From: JBCCGI01 sp039029355
GTDB lineage: Bacteria > Planctomycetota > UBA1135 > GCA-002686595
Direction: 5' to 3'
Length of the DNA stretch: 64,000 bases
NCBI GenBank assembly: GCA_039029355.1
Contig: JBCCGI010000026.1
Span: 29,586-93,585 of the forward strand
Below are positions 9,020-17,554 of the stretch, piece after piece. The notes beneath the pieces are model-generated. The model ran no database searches. It was not told the origin of the DNA and saw only the letters and a program-made list of their open reading frames with translations. Position 1 is the stretch's first letter. Each line of letters starts with the position of its first letter. Made by a program: the position numbers and the translations under genes.

Positions 9020-9948
9020 TGCCGCCCGTCCTTCCGCCCGCCCTCTGGACCTTCTGGGTCGCCGCCTTCGGCCTCATCGTGGGGTCCTTCCTGAACGCCG
9101 CGATCTATCGGCTTCCGCGCGAAGGGATGACGCTGCGGCACCCCAAGCGCTCGCACTGTCCCAACTGCGGGCACGAGATCCGGGCGCGCGAGAACATCCC
9201 GCTGTTCTCGTGGCTGATCCAGCTCGGCCGCTGCACCGCGTGCGGCTGGCGGATTCCGTGGCGCTATCCGTTCATCGAGCTCCTGACGGCGGTGCTGTTC
9301 GTCGTCGCCCTGCACCAGGCGCCCGTGGGGGCCTGGGGCCTGCTGGCGATCTGGTGCATCGTGCTCGCCGGGCTGGTCGTGGCGACCTTTGTCGACTTCG
9401 ACTTCTTCGAGATCCCCGACGAGGTGAGCCTGGGCGGAGTGGTGCTGGCGCCGCTGGCCTCGCTGCTCGTCCCGCGCCTGCACGAGGCGACCTGGGTGGC
9501 CCAGCGCCTCTCGGGAGGGGAGGAGGTGACCCGCCTCGGAGCACTGGGAGGCTCGTTGGTGGGCATTCTCGTGGGCGGAGGCGTGCTCTACGCCATCGGG
9601 GTGGCCGGCAGCAAGGCCTTCGGCCGCGACGCGATGGGGTTCGGCGACGTCAAGCTGCTCGCCGCGGGAGGGGGCTTCATCGGCCCCGGAGGCGCGCTCG
9701 CCGCCCTGTTGATCGGCACCTTCGTCGCGTCGTTCTTCGGGCTCGCGAACATGGTCCGCTTCACGTGCCTGTCGCGGCGGCGATCCCGCTCGCGGGGCGG
9801 GGTGAAGAGCTTCGGCCGTTCGCTGCAATGCGGCCGGATCGCGGCCCGCTACCTGCCGTTCGGACCTTATCTCGGGATGGGCGTTGGAATCGTGTTACTC
9901 GATTGGTCTGATGTGGCTCGGTTGCTGCGCGTCTTCATCCAAGTGTGA
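9019..9948 (+). CDS. pilD: Prepilin peptidase / N-methyltransferase (PilD, GspO type)
   Basis: Inner-membrane aspartyl protease of 309 residues that cleaves the leader of type IV prepilins and pseudopilins after Gly and N-methylates the new Phe1. The N-terminal domain has the motif GSFLNAAIYRLP and two CxxC pairs (C47/C50 and C72/C75) as in bifunctional PilD. The membrane part carries the catalytic-Asp regions VDFDFFEIPDE (D126/D128) and GFGDVK (D210). Length is typical of the family (~260-310). The ATG overlaps the stop of the lipoprotein gene upstream. Its likely substrate, the prepilin at 17555, has a matching cleavage site. Confidence 0.93.
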   Translation: MPPVLPPALWTFWVAAFGLIVGSFLNAAIYRLPREGMTLRHPKRSHCPNCGHEIRARENIPLFSWLIQLGRCTACGWRIPWRYPFIELLTAVLFVVALHQAPVGAWGLLAIWCIVLAGLVVATFVDFDFFEIPDEVSLGGVVLAPLASLLVPRLHEATWVAQRLSGGEEVTRLGALGGSLVGILVGGGVLYAIGVAGSKAFGRDAMGFGDVKLLAAGGGFIGPGGALAALLIGTFVASFFGLANMVRFTCLSRRRSRSRGGVKSFGRSLQCGRIAARYLPFGPYLGMGVGIVLLDWSDVARLLRVFIQV

Positions 9949-10013
9949 ATTCGTGCGGTAACGACGGGCTTTTTGCCCTTCGGAACCGAAAGACAGAAGC
10001 AAGGAATCCGGAG

Positions 10014-10685
10014 ATGAGACACCTCGGCGGTCGCAACATGATGCTCCTCGGTCTGGCCCTCCTGCCCCTCTCCGCCGGCTGCGCGACGAAGCAGCAGGTC
10101 CAGGAGTACCAGGACGAGATCACGGCGCTGCGCGAGGAGCGCACCCGGCTCAAGAAGGAGAACCGCGAGCTGGAGATGCAGCTCGACGATTACGCGGTGG
10201 CCCTGGCGGAGGCCAACTCCCGGACCCCCGAGCCGGTCGCCGCGGCCCCGTCCACCGCGCTCAGCTATCCCGGGCTCGACAGCGTCGGCGTCGAGTACGG
10301 CCAGCGCGACGGCAACCTCGTGCTGTCCATCCCGAGCGAGATCACCTTTGCTTCGGGCAAGGCGGACCTCACCAGCTCGGGCAAGAACGCGCTGCGCGCC
10401 GTGGCTAAGACGCTGCTCTCGAACCACCCCGACGGCACCTTCTGGTTCGAGGGGCACACCGACTCCGACCCGATCAAGAAGTCCAAGTGGGCCTCGAACC
10501 GCGAGCTGTCCGTCGCGCGCGCGATGGCCGTGCTGCACTACCTGGTCGAGGAGTGCGGCGTGACGGACGACCAGTGCGTCGTCGCCGGCCACGGCCAGTA
10601 CGCGCCGCGGGACTCGAACAGCTCGCAGTCGTCGAAGGCGCGCAACCGGCGCGTCGAGATCGTCGTCCACGGCTCCCGGAGCTAG
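10014..10685 (+). CDS. OmpA/MotB/Pal-type peptidoglycan-binding lipoprotein with a coiled coil
   Basis: Predicted 223-residue lipoprotein. The ATG at 10014 follows AAGGA (10001-10005) at a good distance and starts MRHLGGRNMMLLGLALLPLSAGC, a signal peptide with acceptable lipobox SAGC (Cys23). An upstream GTG at 9945 would overlap pilD and hide the signal. Residues ~26-60 form a charged coiled coil (ALREERTRLKKENRELEMQL). The C-terminal ~120 residues are an OmpA domain (ITFASGKADLTSSGKNAL, FEGHTDSDPI, SNRELSVARA, ARNRRVEI), which typically binds peptidoglycan. The combination resembles Pal-like or MotB-like anchors of the envelope. It lies between pilD and the pilTBC genes, but a role in the pilus is not shown. 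Confidence 0.85.
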   Translation: MRHLGGRNMMLLGLALLPLSAGCATKQQVQEYQDEITALREERTRLKKENRELEMQLDDYAVALAEANSRTPEPVAAAPSTALSYPGLDSVGVEYGQRDGNLVLSIPSEITFASGKADLTSSGKNALRAVAKTLLSNHPDGTFWFEGHTDSDPIKKSKWASNRELSVARAMAVLHYLVEECGVTDDQCVVAGHGQYAPRDSNSSQSSKARNRRVEIVVHGSRS

Positions 10686-10994
10686 GGCCGAGCCCCGCCG
10701 CCGAGATCGTCCGGGCGACGGACGGTCTCGGTCGCAGGCGCGGTGGTGTCCGCCCAGCGCTGCGGGGGATCGCCAAGGCCGGGAGGGGCGGAACGCGCTC
10801 TCGGCCCCCGCTCCGCGCCCCAATGCGCCTTCGGCGGCCGCAGGCGGGCCCTGGGGGCGCTCCGGGCCGGGTCGTGCTTCTAGGCCCGGGTCTTTGCGGA
10901 GGCTTCGCTTCGGCGTAGGATGCGCGCCCTTTGTCGTGCCGCATCCCCGGCATGGCTCCTGTCCGCGCCAACCCGAATCCCGAGCTAGACGTCG
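10686..10994. other. Intergenic region, 309 nt
   Basis: GC-rich with short self-complementary stretches. I see no convincing terminator with a U-tract, no small gene with a good ribosome binding site and no clear promoter. Confidence 0.4.
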
Positions 10995-12986
10995 ATGAGC
11001 ACCGCCGCCGACCTCCGCAACCTCGCCTTCGTCGGTCACCCCTCCAGCGGCAAGACGAGCCTGGTGGACGCCTTCGCCCACCTGCTCGGCGCTTCGGACC
11101 GGAAGGGCTCGGTGGCCGACGGCACCTCGATCTGCGACGTCGAGCCCGAGGAGCAGCAGCGGCACCATACGCTGCTCCTGGCGGCAGTCCACGCCGAGCA
11201 GGACGGCACGCGCTGGAACCTGCTGGACACCCCCGGCTACCCCGAGTTCGTCGGCGACGCGCTGTCGGCGATGTTCGCCAGCGACCTCACCGTCGGCGTG
11301 GTGAGCTGCGCCAGCGGCGTCAGCTTCAACCTCGCCCAGAAGATGAAGGCCGCGGTCGATATGAACCGCGGCCGCGCGATCCTCGTCACGCACATCGACG
11401 GCGAGAACGCTGACTTCGACGAGACCATCGAGGAGCTGCGCACGAAGATCGGCGAGATCTGCATCCCCGTGCGCCTGCCGAACGCCAGCGGCTCGGGCTT
11501 CTCCTCGGTGTCCGACGGCCTCGGCGACTGGCGCAAGCGCTTCTGCGACCGCGTCATGGACGCCTGCGAGGACGAGGAGCTCCTGATGGAGTACCTCGAG
11601 ACCGAGGAGCTCACCGACGAGCAGCTCGAGGCCCAAGTGCCGGCCGCGATCGCCAAGGGCGCGCTGGTGCCGGTGTTCCCGTGCAACCCCGTCAGCGAGG
11701 TCGGCCTGCCCGAGGCGCTCAACTGGCTCAAGCTGTTCGCGCCGAGCCCCGAGATGAACGAGGGCCTCACGATCGGCGGCGAGCGCCCCGAGCTGGACGA
11801 CTCGAAGCCGCTCGCGGGCGTGATCTTCAACATCAAGAGCGACCCGCACGTCGGCAAGGTGTGCCTCGCGCGCGTCCTCAGCGGCAAGCTGAGCGCCGGC
11901 GACCTGGTGGGCGAGGGCAAGGGCGAGAAGCTCGGCGGGCTCTTCCACGCCGTGGGCGGTTCGGAGCGCACCACGGTCGACGAGGTCGGCCCCGGCGAGA
12001 TCTGCGCCTTCACCAAGGTCGAGGGACTCGGCTGGGGCGCGGGCTTCAGCACCGCAGGGATCGACGCCCCCGCGGTCGACGTGCCCGCGCTGCCCGCGCC
12101 GACGGTCTCGCTGGCCATCACGCCGAAGAGCCGCAGCGACGAGCAGAAGATCGGCGCCGCGCTCTCGAAGCTGGTCTCCGAAGACCCGTGCTTCGTGACG
12201 CAGCAGGTCGAGCTGACGCACGAGCTCGTGATCCACGGCATGAGCGACCTGCACCTGAAGGTCGTCGAGGAGCGCATGAAGCGGCGCTATGGCGTCGAGA
12301 TCGAATCGTCGCTGCCGCGCATCGCCTACCGCGAGACCGTGACCAAGCCCGCCGACGGCCACCACCGGCACAAGAAGCAGTCCGGCGGTCGCGGCCAGTT
12401 CGGCGAGTGCTACATCCGCATGCGGCCCGGCGCGGCCGACACCGGCTTCAACTTCCTCGACAAGGTCGTCGGCGGCGCGATCCCGAAGAACCTGATCCCG
12501 GCCATCGAGAAGGGCATGCGCGAGCTCTGCAACGAGGGCGTGCTGACCACTTCGAAGGTCGTCGACGTCGAGGTCGAGGTCTACGACGGCAAGTTCCACG
12601 CGGTCGACTCGGACGAGGCCAGCTTCAAGAAGGCCGGCGCCTGGGCCTTCCGCGATGCCTTCCAGAAGGCCGGCCCGGTGCTGCTCGAGCCGATCATGAA
12701 CATGGAGATCCGCGTCCCGGCCGACTCGGCCGGCTCGATCTTCTCGGACATCACCAGCCAGCGCCGCGGGCAGGTCGTCGACCAGCAGAGCGAGGCCGAC
12801 GGCGCGATCACCGTCATCCAGGCGCACGTGCCGCTCGCGACGGTGCAGACCTACCACCGCGACCTGAAGTCGATCACCGCAGGCGAGGGCAGCTACGCGA
12901 TGACCGAGGACCACTACGCGGCGGTCCCGGCCAACGAGCAGCAGAAGATCATCGCCGAGTTCGGCAAGAAGCACGAAGAGGAGTAG
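10995..12986 (+). CDS. Elongation factor G-like GTPase paralogue (EF-G2 type)
   Basis: Translation-factor GTPase of 663 residues with full EF-G architecture: G domain, domain II, domain III, domain IV (ETVTKPADGHHRHKKQSGGRGQFGEC) and domain V. G1 is GHPSSGKT (14-21). G3 is DTPGYPEF, with Tyr where canonical EF-G has the catalytic His; this is known in EF-G2 paralogues. The switch I region reads RHHTL instead of RGITI. G4 reads THID rather than NKxD, which would change guanine recognition. It is therefore probably not the housekeeping FusA. EF-G-like paralogues are recorded with weak or conditional ribosome-dependent activity. The neighbours are unrelated and no operon partner is close. Confidence 0.85.
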   Translation: MSTAADLRNLAFVGHPSSGKTSLVDAFAHLLGASDRKGSVADGTSICDVEPEEQQRHHTLLLAAVHAEQDGTRWNLLDTPGYPEFVGDALSAMFASDLTVGVVSCASGVSFNLAQKMKAAVDMNRGRAILVTHIDGENADFDETIEELRTKIGEICIPVRLPNASGSGFSSVSDGLGDWRKRFCDRVMDACEDEELLMEYLETEELTDEQLEAQVPAAIAKGALVPVFPCNPVSEVGLPEALNWLKLFAPSPEMNEGLTIGGERPELDDSKPLAGVIFNIKSDPHVGKVCLARVLSGKLSAGDLVGEGKGEKLGGLFHAVGGSERTTVDEVGPGEICAFTKVEGLGWGAGFSTAGIDAPAVDVPALPAPTVSLAITPKSRSDEQKIGAALSKLVSEDPCFVTQQVELTHELVIHGMSDLHLKVVEERMKRRYGVEIESSLPRIAYRETVTKPADGHHRHKKQSGGRGQFGECYIRMRPGAADTGFNFLDKVVGGAIPKNLIPAIEKGMRELCNEGVLTTSKVVDVEVEVYDGKFHAVDSDEASFKKAGAWAFRDAFQKAGPVLLEPIMNMEIRVPADSAGSIFSDITSQRRGQVVDQQSEADGAITVIQAHVPLATVQTYHRDLKSITAGEGSYAMTEDHYAAVPANEQQKIIAEFGKKHEEE

Positions 12987-13033
12987 GCCCCCGGCTCCTC
13001 GCCCGCCGGGCGGCCCGTCCGGCCCGGCACCGA

Positions 13034-13070
13034 CGACGCCTCGGATCCGCTACGCGGGTCGGAGGCGTCG
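13034..13070 (+). terminator. Terminator-like hairpin after the EF-G paralogue
   Basis: The 17-nt arms 13034-13050 and 13054-13070 pair with one wobble and one mismatch around a tiny loop and are followed by CTCGTTT. Confidence 0.6.
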
Positions 13071-13179
13071 CTCGTTTGGGGGCGTTCCGCCCGCGCGGGG
13101 CGGTCTCGGGAGCTCCGTCGGATCCCTAAGCCGATCCGGGCCGAGGGGCCGACAAGAGGTGATCTGAGCCCCCTGCGCG

Positions 13180-13235
13180 CCCCCGGCTCCGCCAGGGCGG
13201 GCGCCGCCCCGCGCCTGCCCTGGCGGATCCGGGGG
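13180..13235 (+). repeat. Long inverted repeat upstream of pilT
   Basis: Arms 13180-13198 and 13217-13235 are complementary over 19 nt with one mismatch and enclose an 18-nt GC-rich loop. It ends 86 nt before the pilT start. It could be a leader structure or a second terminator; the sequence does not decide. Confidence 0.5.
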
Positions 13236-13321
13236 AGTTCCGCACGGAGGACTCCAGCCGGGCCAGGGCCGCAGCCGATGGGGGGGCTGGCCTTATCCCC
13301 AAAACCCCAAAGGGCTGTTCC

Positions 13322-14386
13322 ATGATCACGATGGAAGACCTCCTTGCGCTGCTGGTGCGCAAGGGCGGCTCGGACCTCCACCTTTCGCTCCACACTCCCC
13401 CGCGGATCCGCATCGACGGCGTGCTCGTGCCGGTCGAGACGGAGAACCTGACGGCGGAGGACACCCGGCGCCTGGCTACGAGCGTTCTGACCTCGGATCA
13501 GATCGCGAAGCTGGACCGCAACCTGGAGTTGGACTGCTCGTTCGAGCTCGAGGGCCAGGGCCGCTTCCGGGCCAACGTGTTCTTCCAGCGCGGGGCGGTG
13601 GCCATGGTGCTGCGCCTCGTGCCGCACGAGATCGCCACCTTCGACGAGCTCGGCGTCAAGCGCGACGTGGCCGAGCGCGTGTGCAATCTGCGCTCGGGTC
13701 TGGTGCTCGTCACCGGCGCGACGGGCTCGGGCAAGTCGACCACGCTCGCGGCGATGATCGACTACCTCAACCGCTCCCGCCAGGGGCACATCGTCACGAT
13801 CGAGGACCCGGTCGAATTCGCGCACGAGAACCACGGCTGCCTCGTCACGCAGCGCGAGATCGGCACCGACTCGCACGAGTTCAAGAACGCCCTCCGGAGC
13901 GTCCTTCGCCAGGACCCCGACATCGTGCTCGTCGGCGAGCTTCGCGACCTCGAGACGATCGAGGCGGCGTTGACCCTGGCCGAGACCGGTCACCTGACCT
14001 TCGGCACGCTCCACACCTCGGACGCGGTGCAGACGATCAACCGCATCATCGACGTGTTCCCGTCGCACCAGCAGCAGCAGGTGCGCACGCAGCTCTCGTT
14101 CACCCTAGAGGCCGTGTTCTGCCAGCAGTTGCTCCCGAGCTCCGCCGGGCGCGGGCGGCACCTCGGGGCGGAGATCATGATCGCCACCAACGCCATCCGC
14201 GCCCTGGTGCGCGAGGGCAAGGGGCACCAGATCTACTCGCAGATCCAGACCGGCGGCCGGCTTGGTATGTGCACGATGGCCACCTCGCTCGCCGAGCTCG
14301 TCCGTATCGGGCGCGTCCGTGTCGAGGACGCCGAGCGCACGCTGACCGACGTCGCCGAGTTCCAGAGCCGTCTGCGGGCCGCCTGA
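13322..14386 (+). CDS. pilT: Type IV pilus retraction ATPase PilT
   Basis: Cytoplasmic hexameric AAA+-like ATPase of 354 residues that powers pilus disassembly and retraction. Visible motifs are Walker A GATGSGKST (~residues 130-140), an Asp-box region (TIEDPVEF), Walker B DPDIVLVGELRD (~198-210), a His box (TGHLTFGTLHTSDA) and the PilT-type C-terminal region (AIRALVREGK, QIYSQIQTGG). Length matches PilT (~345-370) and it lacks the N-terminal domain and zinc motif of PilB. The ATG at 13322 is used; an alternative ATG at 13331 would shorten it by three residues. The stop overlaps the pilB start as TGATG, so pilT and pilB are translationally coupled. Confidence 0.93.
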   Translation: MITMEDLLALLVRKGGSDLHLSLHTPPRIRIDGVLVPVETENLTAEDTRRLATSVLTSDQIAKLDRNLELDCSFELEGQGRFRANVFFQRGAVAMVLRLVPHEIATFDELGVKRDVAERVCNLRSGLVLVTGATGSGKSTTLAAMIDYLNRSRQGHIVTIEDPVEFAHENHGCLVTQREIGTDSHEFKNALRSVLRQDPDIVLVGELRDLETIEAALTLAETGHLTFGTLHTSDAVQTINRIIDVFPSHQQQQVRTQLSFTLEAVFCQQLLPSSAGRGRHLGAEIMIATNAIRALVREGKGHQIYSQIQTGGRLGMCTMATSLAELVRIGRVRVEDAERTLTDVAEFQSRLRAA

Positions 14387-16083
14387 TGGTCCGCGCTTCC
14401 GGCACGATCCGCCGCATCCTGATGGATGCCGGCTTGATCACGGCGGACGACTGGTCCGGCGCGCGCGACACCGGCGCGCCCGTGCTCGACGTCCTGGTCG
14501 AGCGGGGCGTCGTCGACGAGCCGCAGATCCTGTCCGCGCTGGCGGCGTCGGCGCGCGTCGCGCCGATCGACCTGACGCGCGTACAGCCGGACCCGTCGGC
14601 CGTGCAGTGCCTCCCCCAGGAGGTGTGCCTCGAGCACTGCGTGCTGCCGGTGGCGAAGAACGGCGACATCGTGACGGTCGTCGTGTCGGACCCGTTCGAC
14701 GTGCTCCTGCTCGACGACCTGAACATCCTCGCCGACGCGAAGATCCGTCCGATGCTCGCGCTCCCGGGCGCGATCAAGCTGTCGCTCGAGAACGTCTTCG
14801 ACCGCGACCGCAAGCAGGTGGACGAGCTCCTGGGCGAGGTCCAGGGCGACGACATCGAGGTCAAGACCGAGGACGACGGCGCCGAGGACATCTCCTTCGC
14901 CTCGAACGACGGCGAGGACGTCCCCGCGGTCAAGCTGGTCAACCTGCTCCTGATGCGGGCGCTGCGCGACAAGGCGAGCGACATCCACATCGAGCCGACC
15001 GACCACCACCTGCGGGTGCGCTTCCGTATCGACGGCCGGCTGGTCGAGATCATGAAGCCGCCGAAGGGGCTCGGCCCCTCGGTGATGTCGCGCCTCAAGA
15101 TCCTCTCGAACCTCGACATCGCGATCCGGATGGAGCCGCAGGACGGCAAGTTCCAGATCCGCTTCGAGGGACGCACGATCGACTTCCGCCTGTCGACGCT
15201 ACCGGTCGTGGGCGGGGAGAAGGCCGTGATGCGGATCCTCGACCAGTCCGGCGTCGCGACCAAGCTAGAGACGCTGGGCTTCGAGAAGAAGTGCCTCGAC
15301 GACATGCTCCACGGCGTCGCCGCGGCCTACGGCATGGTGCTGGTGACGGGCCCGACCGGTTCGGGCAAGTCGACCACGCTGTACGCCTCCGTGCGCGAGG
15401 TCGCCACGCCCGAGATCAACGTCGTGACGGTCGAGGATCCGGTCGAGTACCGGATGGACGGCGTCAACCAGGTGCCGGTCAACCCCAAGCGGGGGCTGAC
15501 CTTCGCCGGCGCGCTCCGCTCGATCCTACGTCAGGACCCCGACGTCGTGCTGGTCGGCGAGATCCGGGACACCGAGACGGCCGAGATCGCGGTGAAGGCC
15601 GCGCTCACGGGCCACCTGGTGCTCTCGACCCTCCACACCAACGACGCCGTCGGCGCGGTAACCAGACTTCTCGACATGGGCATCGACCCCTTCATGGTGT
15701 CGAGCTCGGTCGTCTGCGTCGCCGCCCAGCGTCTCGTGCGGCAGCTTTGCACGCACTGCAAGCGCCAGGTCGAGGTGCCGGAGAAGGAGCTGCTCTCCGT
15801 CGGCATGCGCGAAAAAGAGCTCGAGGATCTTGTGGTCCACGGGCCGAACCCAGGCGGTTGTCCCCGCTGCCAGAACGGCTATCGCGGCCGCTTCGCTCTG
15901 CTCGAGACGCTGCTCGTAGACGGCGACCTCAAGCGGATGGTGGTGGAAGGACGATCCGTACAAGAGCTCAAGGCCCAGGCCCTGAAGCAGGGGATGGTCA
16001 CCCTGCGCCGGGCGGGGCTCTGCAACGTCATCCGAGGCCGCACGTCCCTGGAGGAAGTCCTCCGCGTGACCATGGCCGACTGA
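14386..16083 (+). CDS. pilB: Type IV pilus assembly / type II secretion ATPase PilB (GspE family)
   Basis: Cytoplasmic extension ATPase of 565 residues. An N-terminal MshEN/T2SSE-N-type domain (~1-150) is followed by the ATPase core with Walker A GPTGSGKSTTLY (~320-332), TVEDPVEYRMDGVNQ (Asp box), Walker B DPDVVLVGEIRD (~384-395) and His box LVLSTLHTND. A zinc-binding C4 motif is present (C455, C458, C492, C495), as usual in PilB/GspE and absent from PilT. The ATG at 14386 overlaps the pilT stop by one base. The open frame continues upstream inside pilT, but that part is a shadow of pilT. Together with pilC, pilD and pilA it makes a minimal pilus motor set. Confidence 0.93.
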   Translation: MVRASGTIRRILMDAGLITADDWSGARDTGAPVLDVLVERGVVDEPQILSALAASARVAPIDLTRVQPDPSAVQCLPQEVCLEHCVLPVAKNGDIVTVVVSDPFDVLLLDDLNILADAKIRPMLALPGAIKLSLENVFDRDRKQVDELLGEVQGDDIEVKTEDDGAEDISFASNDGEDVPAVKLVNLLLMRALRDKASDIHIEPTDHHLRVRFRIDGRLVEIMKPPKGLGPSVMSRLKILSNLDIAIRMEPQDGKFQIRFEGRTIDFRLSTLPVVGGEKAVMRILDQSGVATKLETLGFEKKCLDDMLHGVAAAYGMVLVTGPTGSGKSTTLYASVREVATPEINVVTVEDPVEYRMDGVNQVPVNPKRGLTFAGALRSILRQDPDVVLVGEIRDTETAEIAVKAALTGHLVLSTLHTNDAVGAVTRLLDMGIDPFMVSSSVVCVAAQRLVRQLCTHCKRQVEVPEKELLSVGMREKELEDLVVHGPNPGGCPRCQNGYRGRFALLETLLVDGDLKRMVVEGRSVQELKAQALKQGMVTLRRAGLCNVIRGRTSLEEVLRVTMAD

Positions 16084-16106
16084 ACCCCAGCTCGAGGAAC
16101 TCAAGG

Positions 16107-17363
16107 GTGGTAGTCTTCCGTTACGCAGCCAAGGACCCCACGGGCCGCACCGTGGAGGGCACGGTTCAGGCGTCCGATCGCAACGAGGCCGTGGCCGAGC
16201 TGCGCAAGCAGAACCTCGTCGTCATGCGCGTCGACGAGGGCGGCGGAGGCGGCAAGCGCGCCAAGGCCGCCGCCGGCGAGAAGAAGGGCGAGGTCAAAGG
16301 CGGGCTCTTCGGGCCGAAGGCGCGGTGCAAGAAGGCCGAGCTGGTCATCTTCACCCGCCAGCTGTCAACCATGATCAGCTCGGGCCTCTCGTTGCTCGAG
16401 TCGCTCGAGGTCCTGGCGGACCAGGCCGAGACGCCCGGCATGAAGGTCACCTGCAACCGACTGGTGGCCGAGCTGCGCGGCGGCTCGGACCTGTCGGCCG
16501 CGATGGCGACCTGCCCGAAGGTGTTCAATCCGCTGTACCTCAGCATGGTGACCGCGGGCGAGGCCTCCGGTCAGATGGACGTGATCCTCGAGCGTCTGGC
16601 TGAGTACGTGGAGGCGACCGAGCACCTGAAGCGCGAGATCAAGTCGGCGATGACCTATCCGGTCGTCTCCCTCGTGCTCGTCACCGGTATCACCGCCTTC
16701 CTGATGATCGGCGTCGTGCCCGGCTTCCGCGAGGTGTTCGACGGCCTGGGCGCCGAGCTCAACCCGCTGACCGAGAACGTCCTCCAGATCTCGGACTTCC
16801 TGCGGGCCAAGTGGTACATCGTGGTGTTCGCGGGCTTCCTCATGTTCCTTGCAACGTGGGGCTTCAAGCAGACGAAGACGGGCGCGCTCTTCTTCGATCA
16901 TGTCGCGCTCAAGGTGCCGGTCTTCGGCCCGCTCGCCCGCAAGGTGGCGCTGGCGCGCTTCTCGCGCACGTTCGCGACGCTCGTGCGTTCCGGTGTGCCG
17001 ATCATGGGCACGCTCGATATCGTCGCCGACACCGCGGGCAACCAGGTCGTGTCCACCGTGGTGCGCGACTCGCGCGAGAGCGTCCGCAACGGCAACCTGC
17101 TCTCCGAGCCTCTGAGCGAGAGCAAGGTCTTCCCGCCGATGGTGACGCGCATGATCGCGATCGGTGAGCGCTCCGGTGCGCTCGAGCAGCTGCTCGAGAA
17201 GATCGCCGAGTTCTACGACGCCCAGGTGAAGGCGCAGATCAAGGCCCTGACGAGCCTGATCGAGCCGATCCTCATCACCTTCATGGGCGGCATTGTGGGC
17301 ACCGTTGTCCTGTCGGTTTTCCTCCCGATCCTCGACATCGTCGGGGAGCTCGGAGGCGGCTAA
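16107..17363 (+). CDS. pilC: Type IV pilus inner-membrane platform protein PilC (GspF family)
   Basis: Polytopic membrane platform of 418 residues that couples the motor ATPases to pilin assembly. I place the start at the GTG at 16107 because GAGGA (16094-16098) lies 8 nt upstream and the protein then begins VVFRYAAKDPTGRTVEGTVQA, the normal PilC/GspF N-terminus. Two T2SSF domains are present (first ~77-200, starting ELVIFTRQLSTMISSGLSLL; second ~279-405, starting ARFSRTFATLVRSGVPI), with three hydrophobic segments. A Gly/Lys/Glu-rich linker near residues 40-70 precedes the first domain. The gene is 23 nt after pilB, clearly the same operon. Confidence 0.93.
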   Translation: MVVFRYAAKDPTGRTVEGTVQASDRNEAVAELRKQNLVVMRVDEGGGGGKRAKAAAGEKKGEVKGGLFGPKARCKKAELVIFTRQLSTMISSGLSLLESLEVLADQAETPGMKVTCNRLVAELRGGSDLSAAMATCPKVFNPLYLSMVTAGEASGQMDVILERLAEYVEATEHLKREIKSAMTYPVVSLVLVTGITAFLMIGVVPGFREVFDGLGAELNPLTENVLQISDFLRAKWYIVVFAGFLMFLATWGFKQTKTGALFFDHVALKVPVFGPLARKVALARFSRTFATLVRSGVPIMGTLDIVADTAGNQVVSTVVRDSRESVRNGNLLSEPLSESKVFPPMVTRMIAIGERSGALEQLLEKIAEFYDAQVKAQIKALTSLIEPILITFMGGIVGTVVLSVFLPILDIVGELGGG

Positions 17364-17378
17364 CGAACCAAAAAAACG

Positions 17379-17411
17379 CCCCGTCTCCGCCTCAAGAAGG
17401 TGGGGGCGGGG
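17379..17411 (+). terminator. Hairpin between pilC and pilA
   Basis: The 13-nt arms 17379-17391 and 17399-17411 pair fully in plus-strand RNA using three G-U wobbles; the minus-strand RNA would have three C-A mismatches. A seven-A run precedes it at 17370-17376 and no T-run follows. It may attenuate read-through from pilC or protect the pilC 3' end. Confidence 0.5.
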
Positions 17412-17554
17412 AGTCGATACCAAACGCAGCTTCGGTCGGTGGGGGTCCCCCACGACGGGTCGGAGGGGGACGGGCCGCAGGCCTGTTCTGAGATCGGATA
17501 GGCCCGAGCGGGCCGTTCCTTACGGATCACCTAAAGGGAATCACCAACTCTAAA

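Larger units (their letters stand above)
12987..13321. other. Intergenic region with stacked hairpins, 335 nt
   Basis: Holds a terminator-like hairpin (13034-13070) and a long inverted repeat (13180-13235); a third, smaller self-complementary stretch (GGAGTTCC with GGACTCC) follows near 13234-13255. No open frame with coding character was found. Confidence 0.5.

Noticed and set aside
17370..17411. Seven-A run plus hairpin read as a minus-strand terminator (U-tract after stem) for an antisense RNA into pilA.
   Set aside because: On the minus strand the stem has three C-A mismatches; on the plus strand all positions pair with G-U wobbles, so the structure belongs to the pilC transcript.
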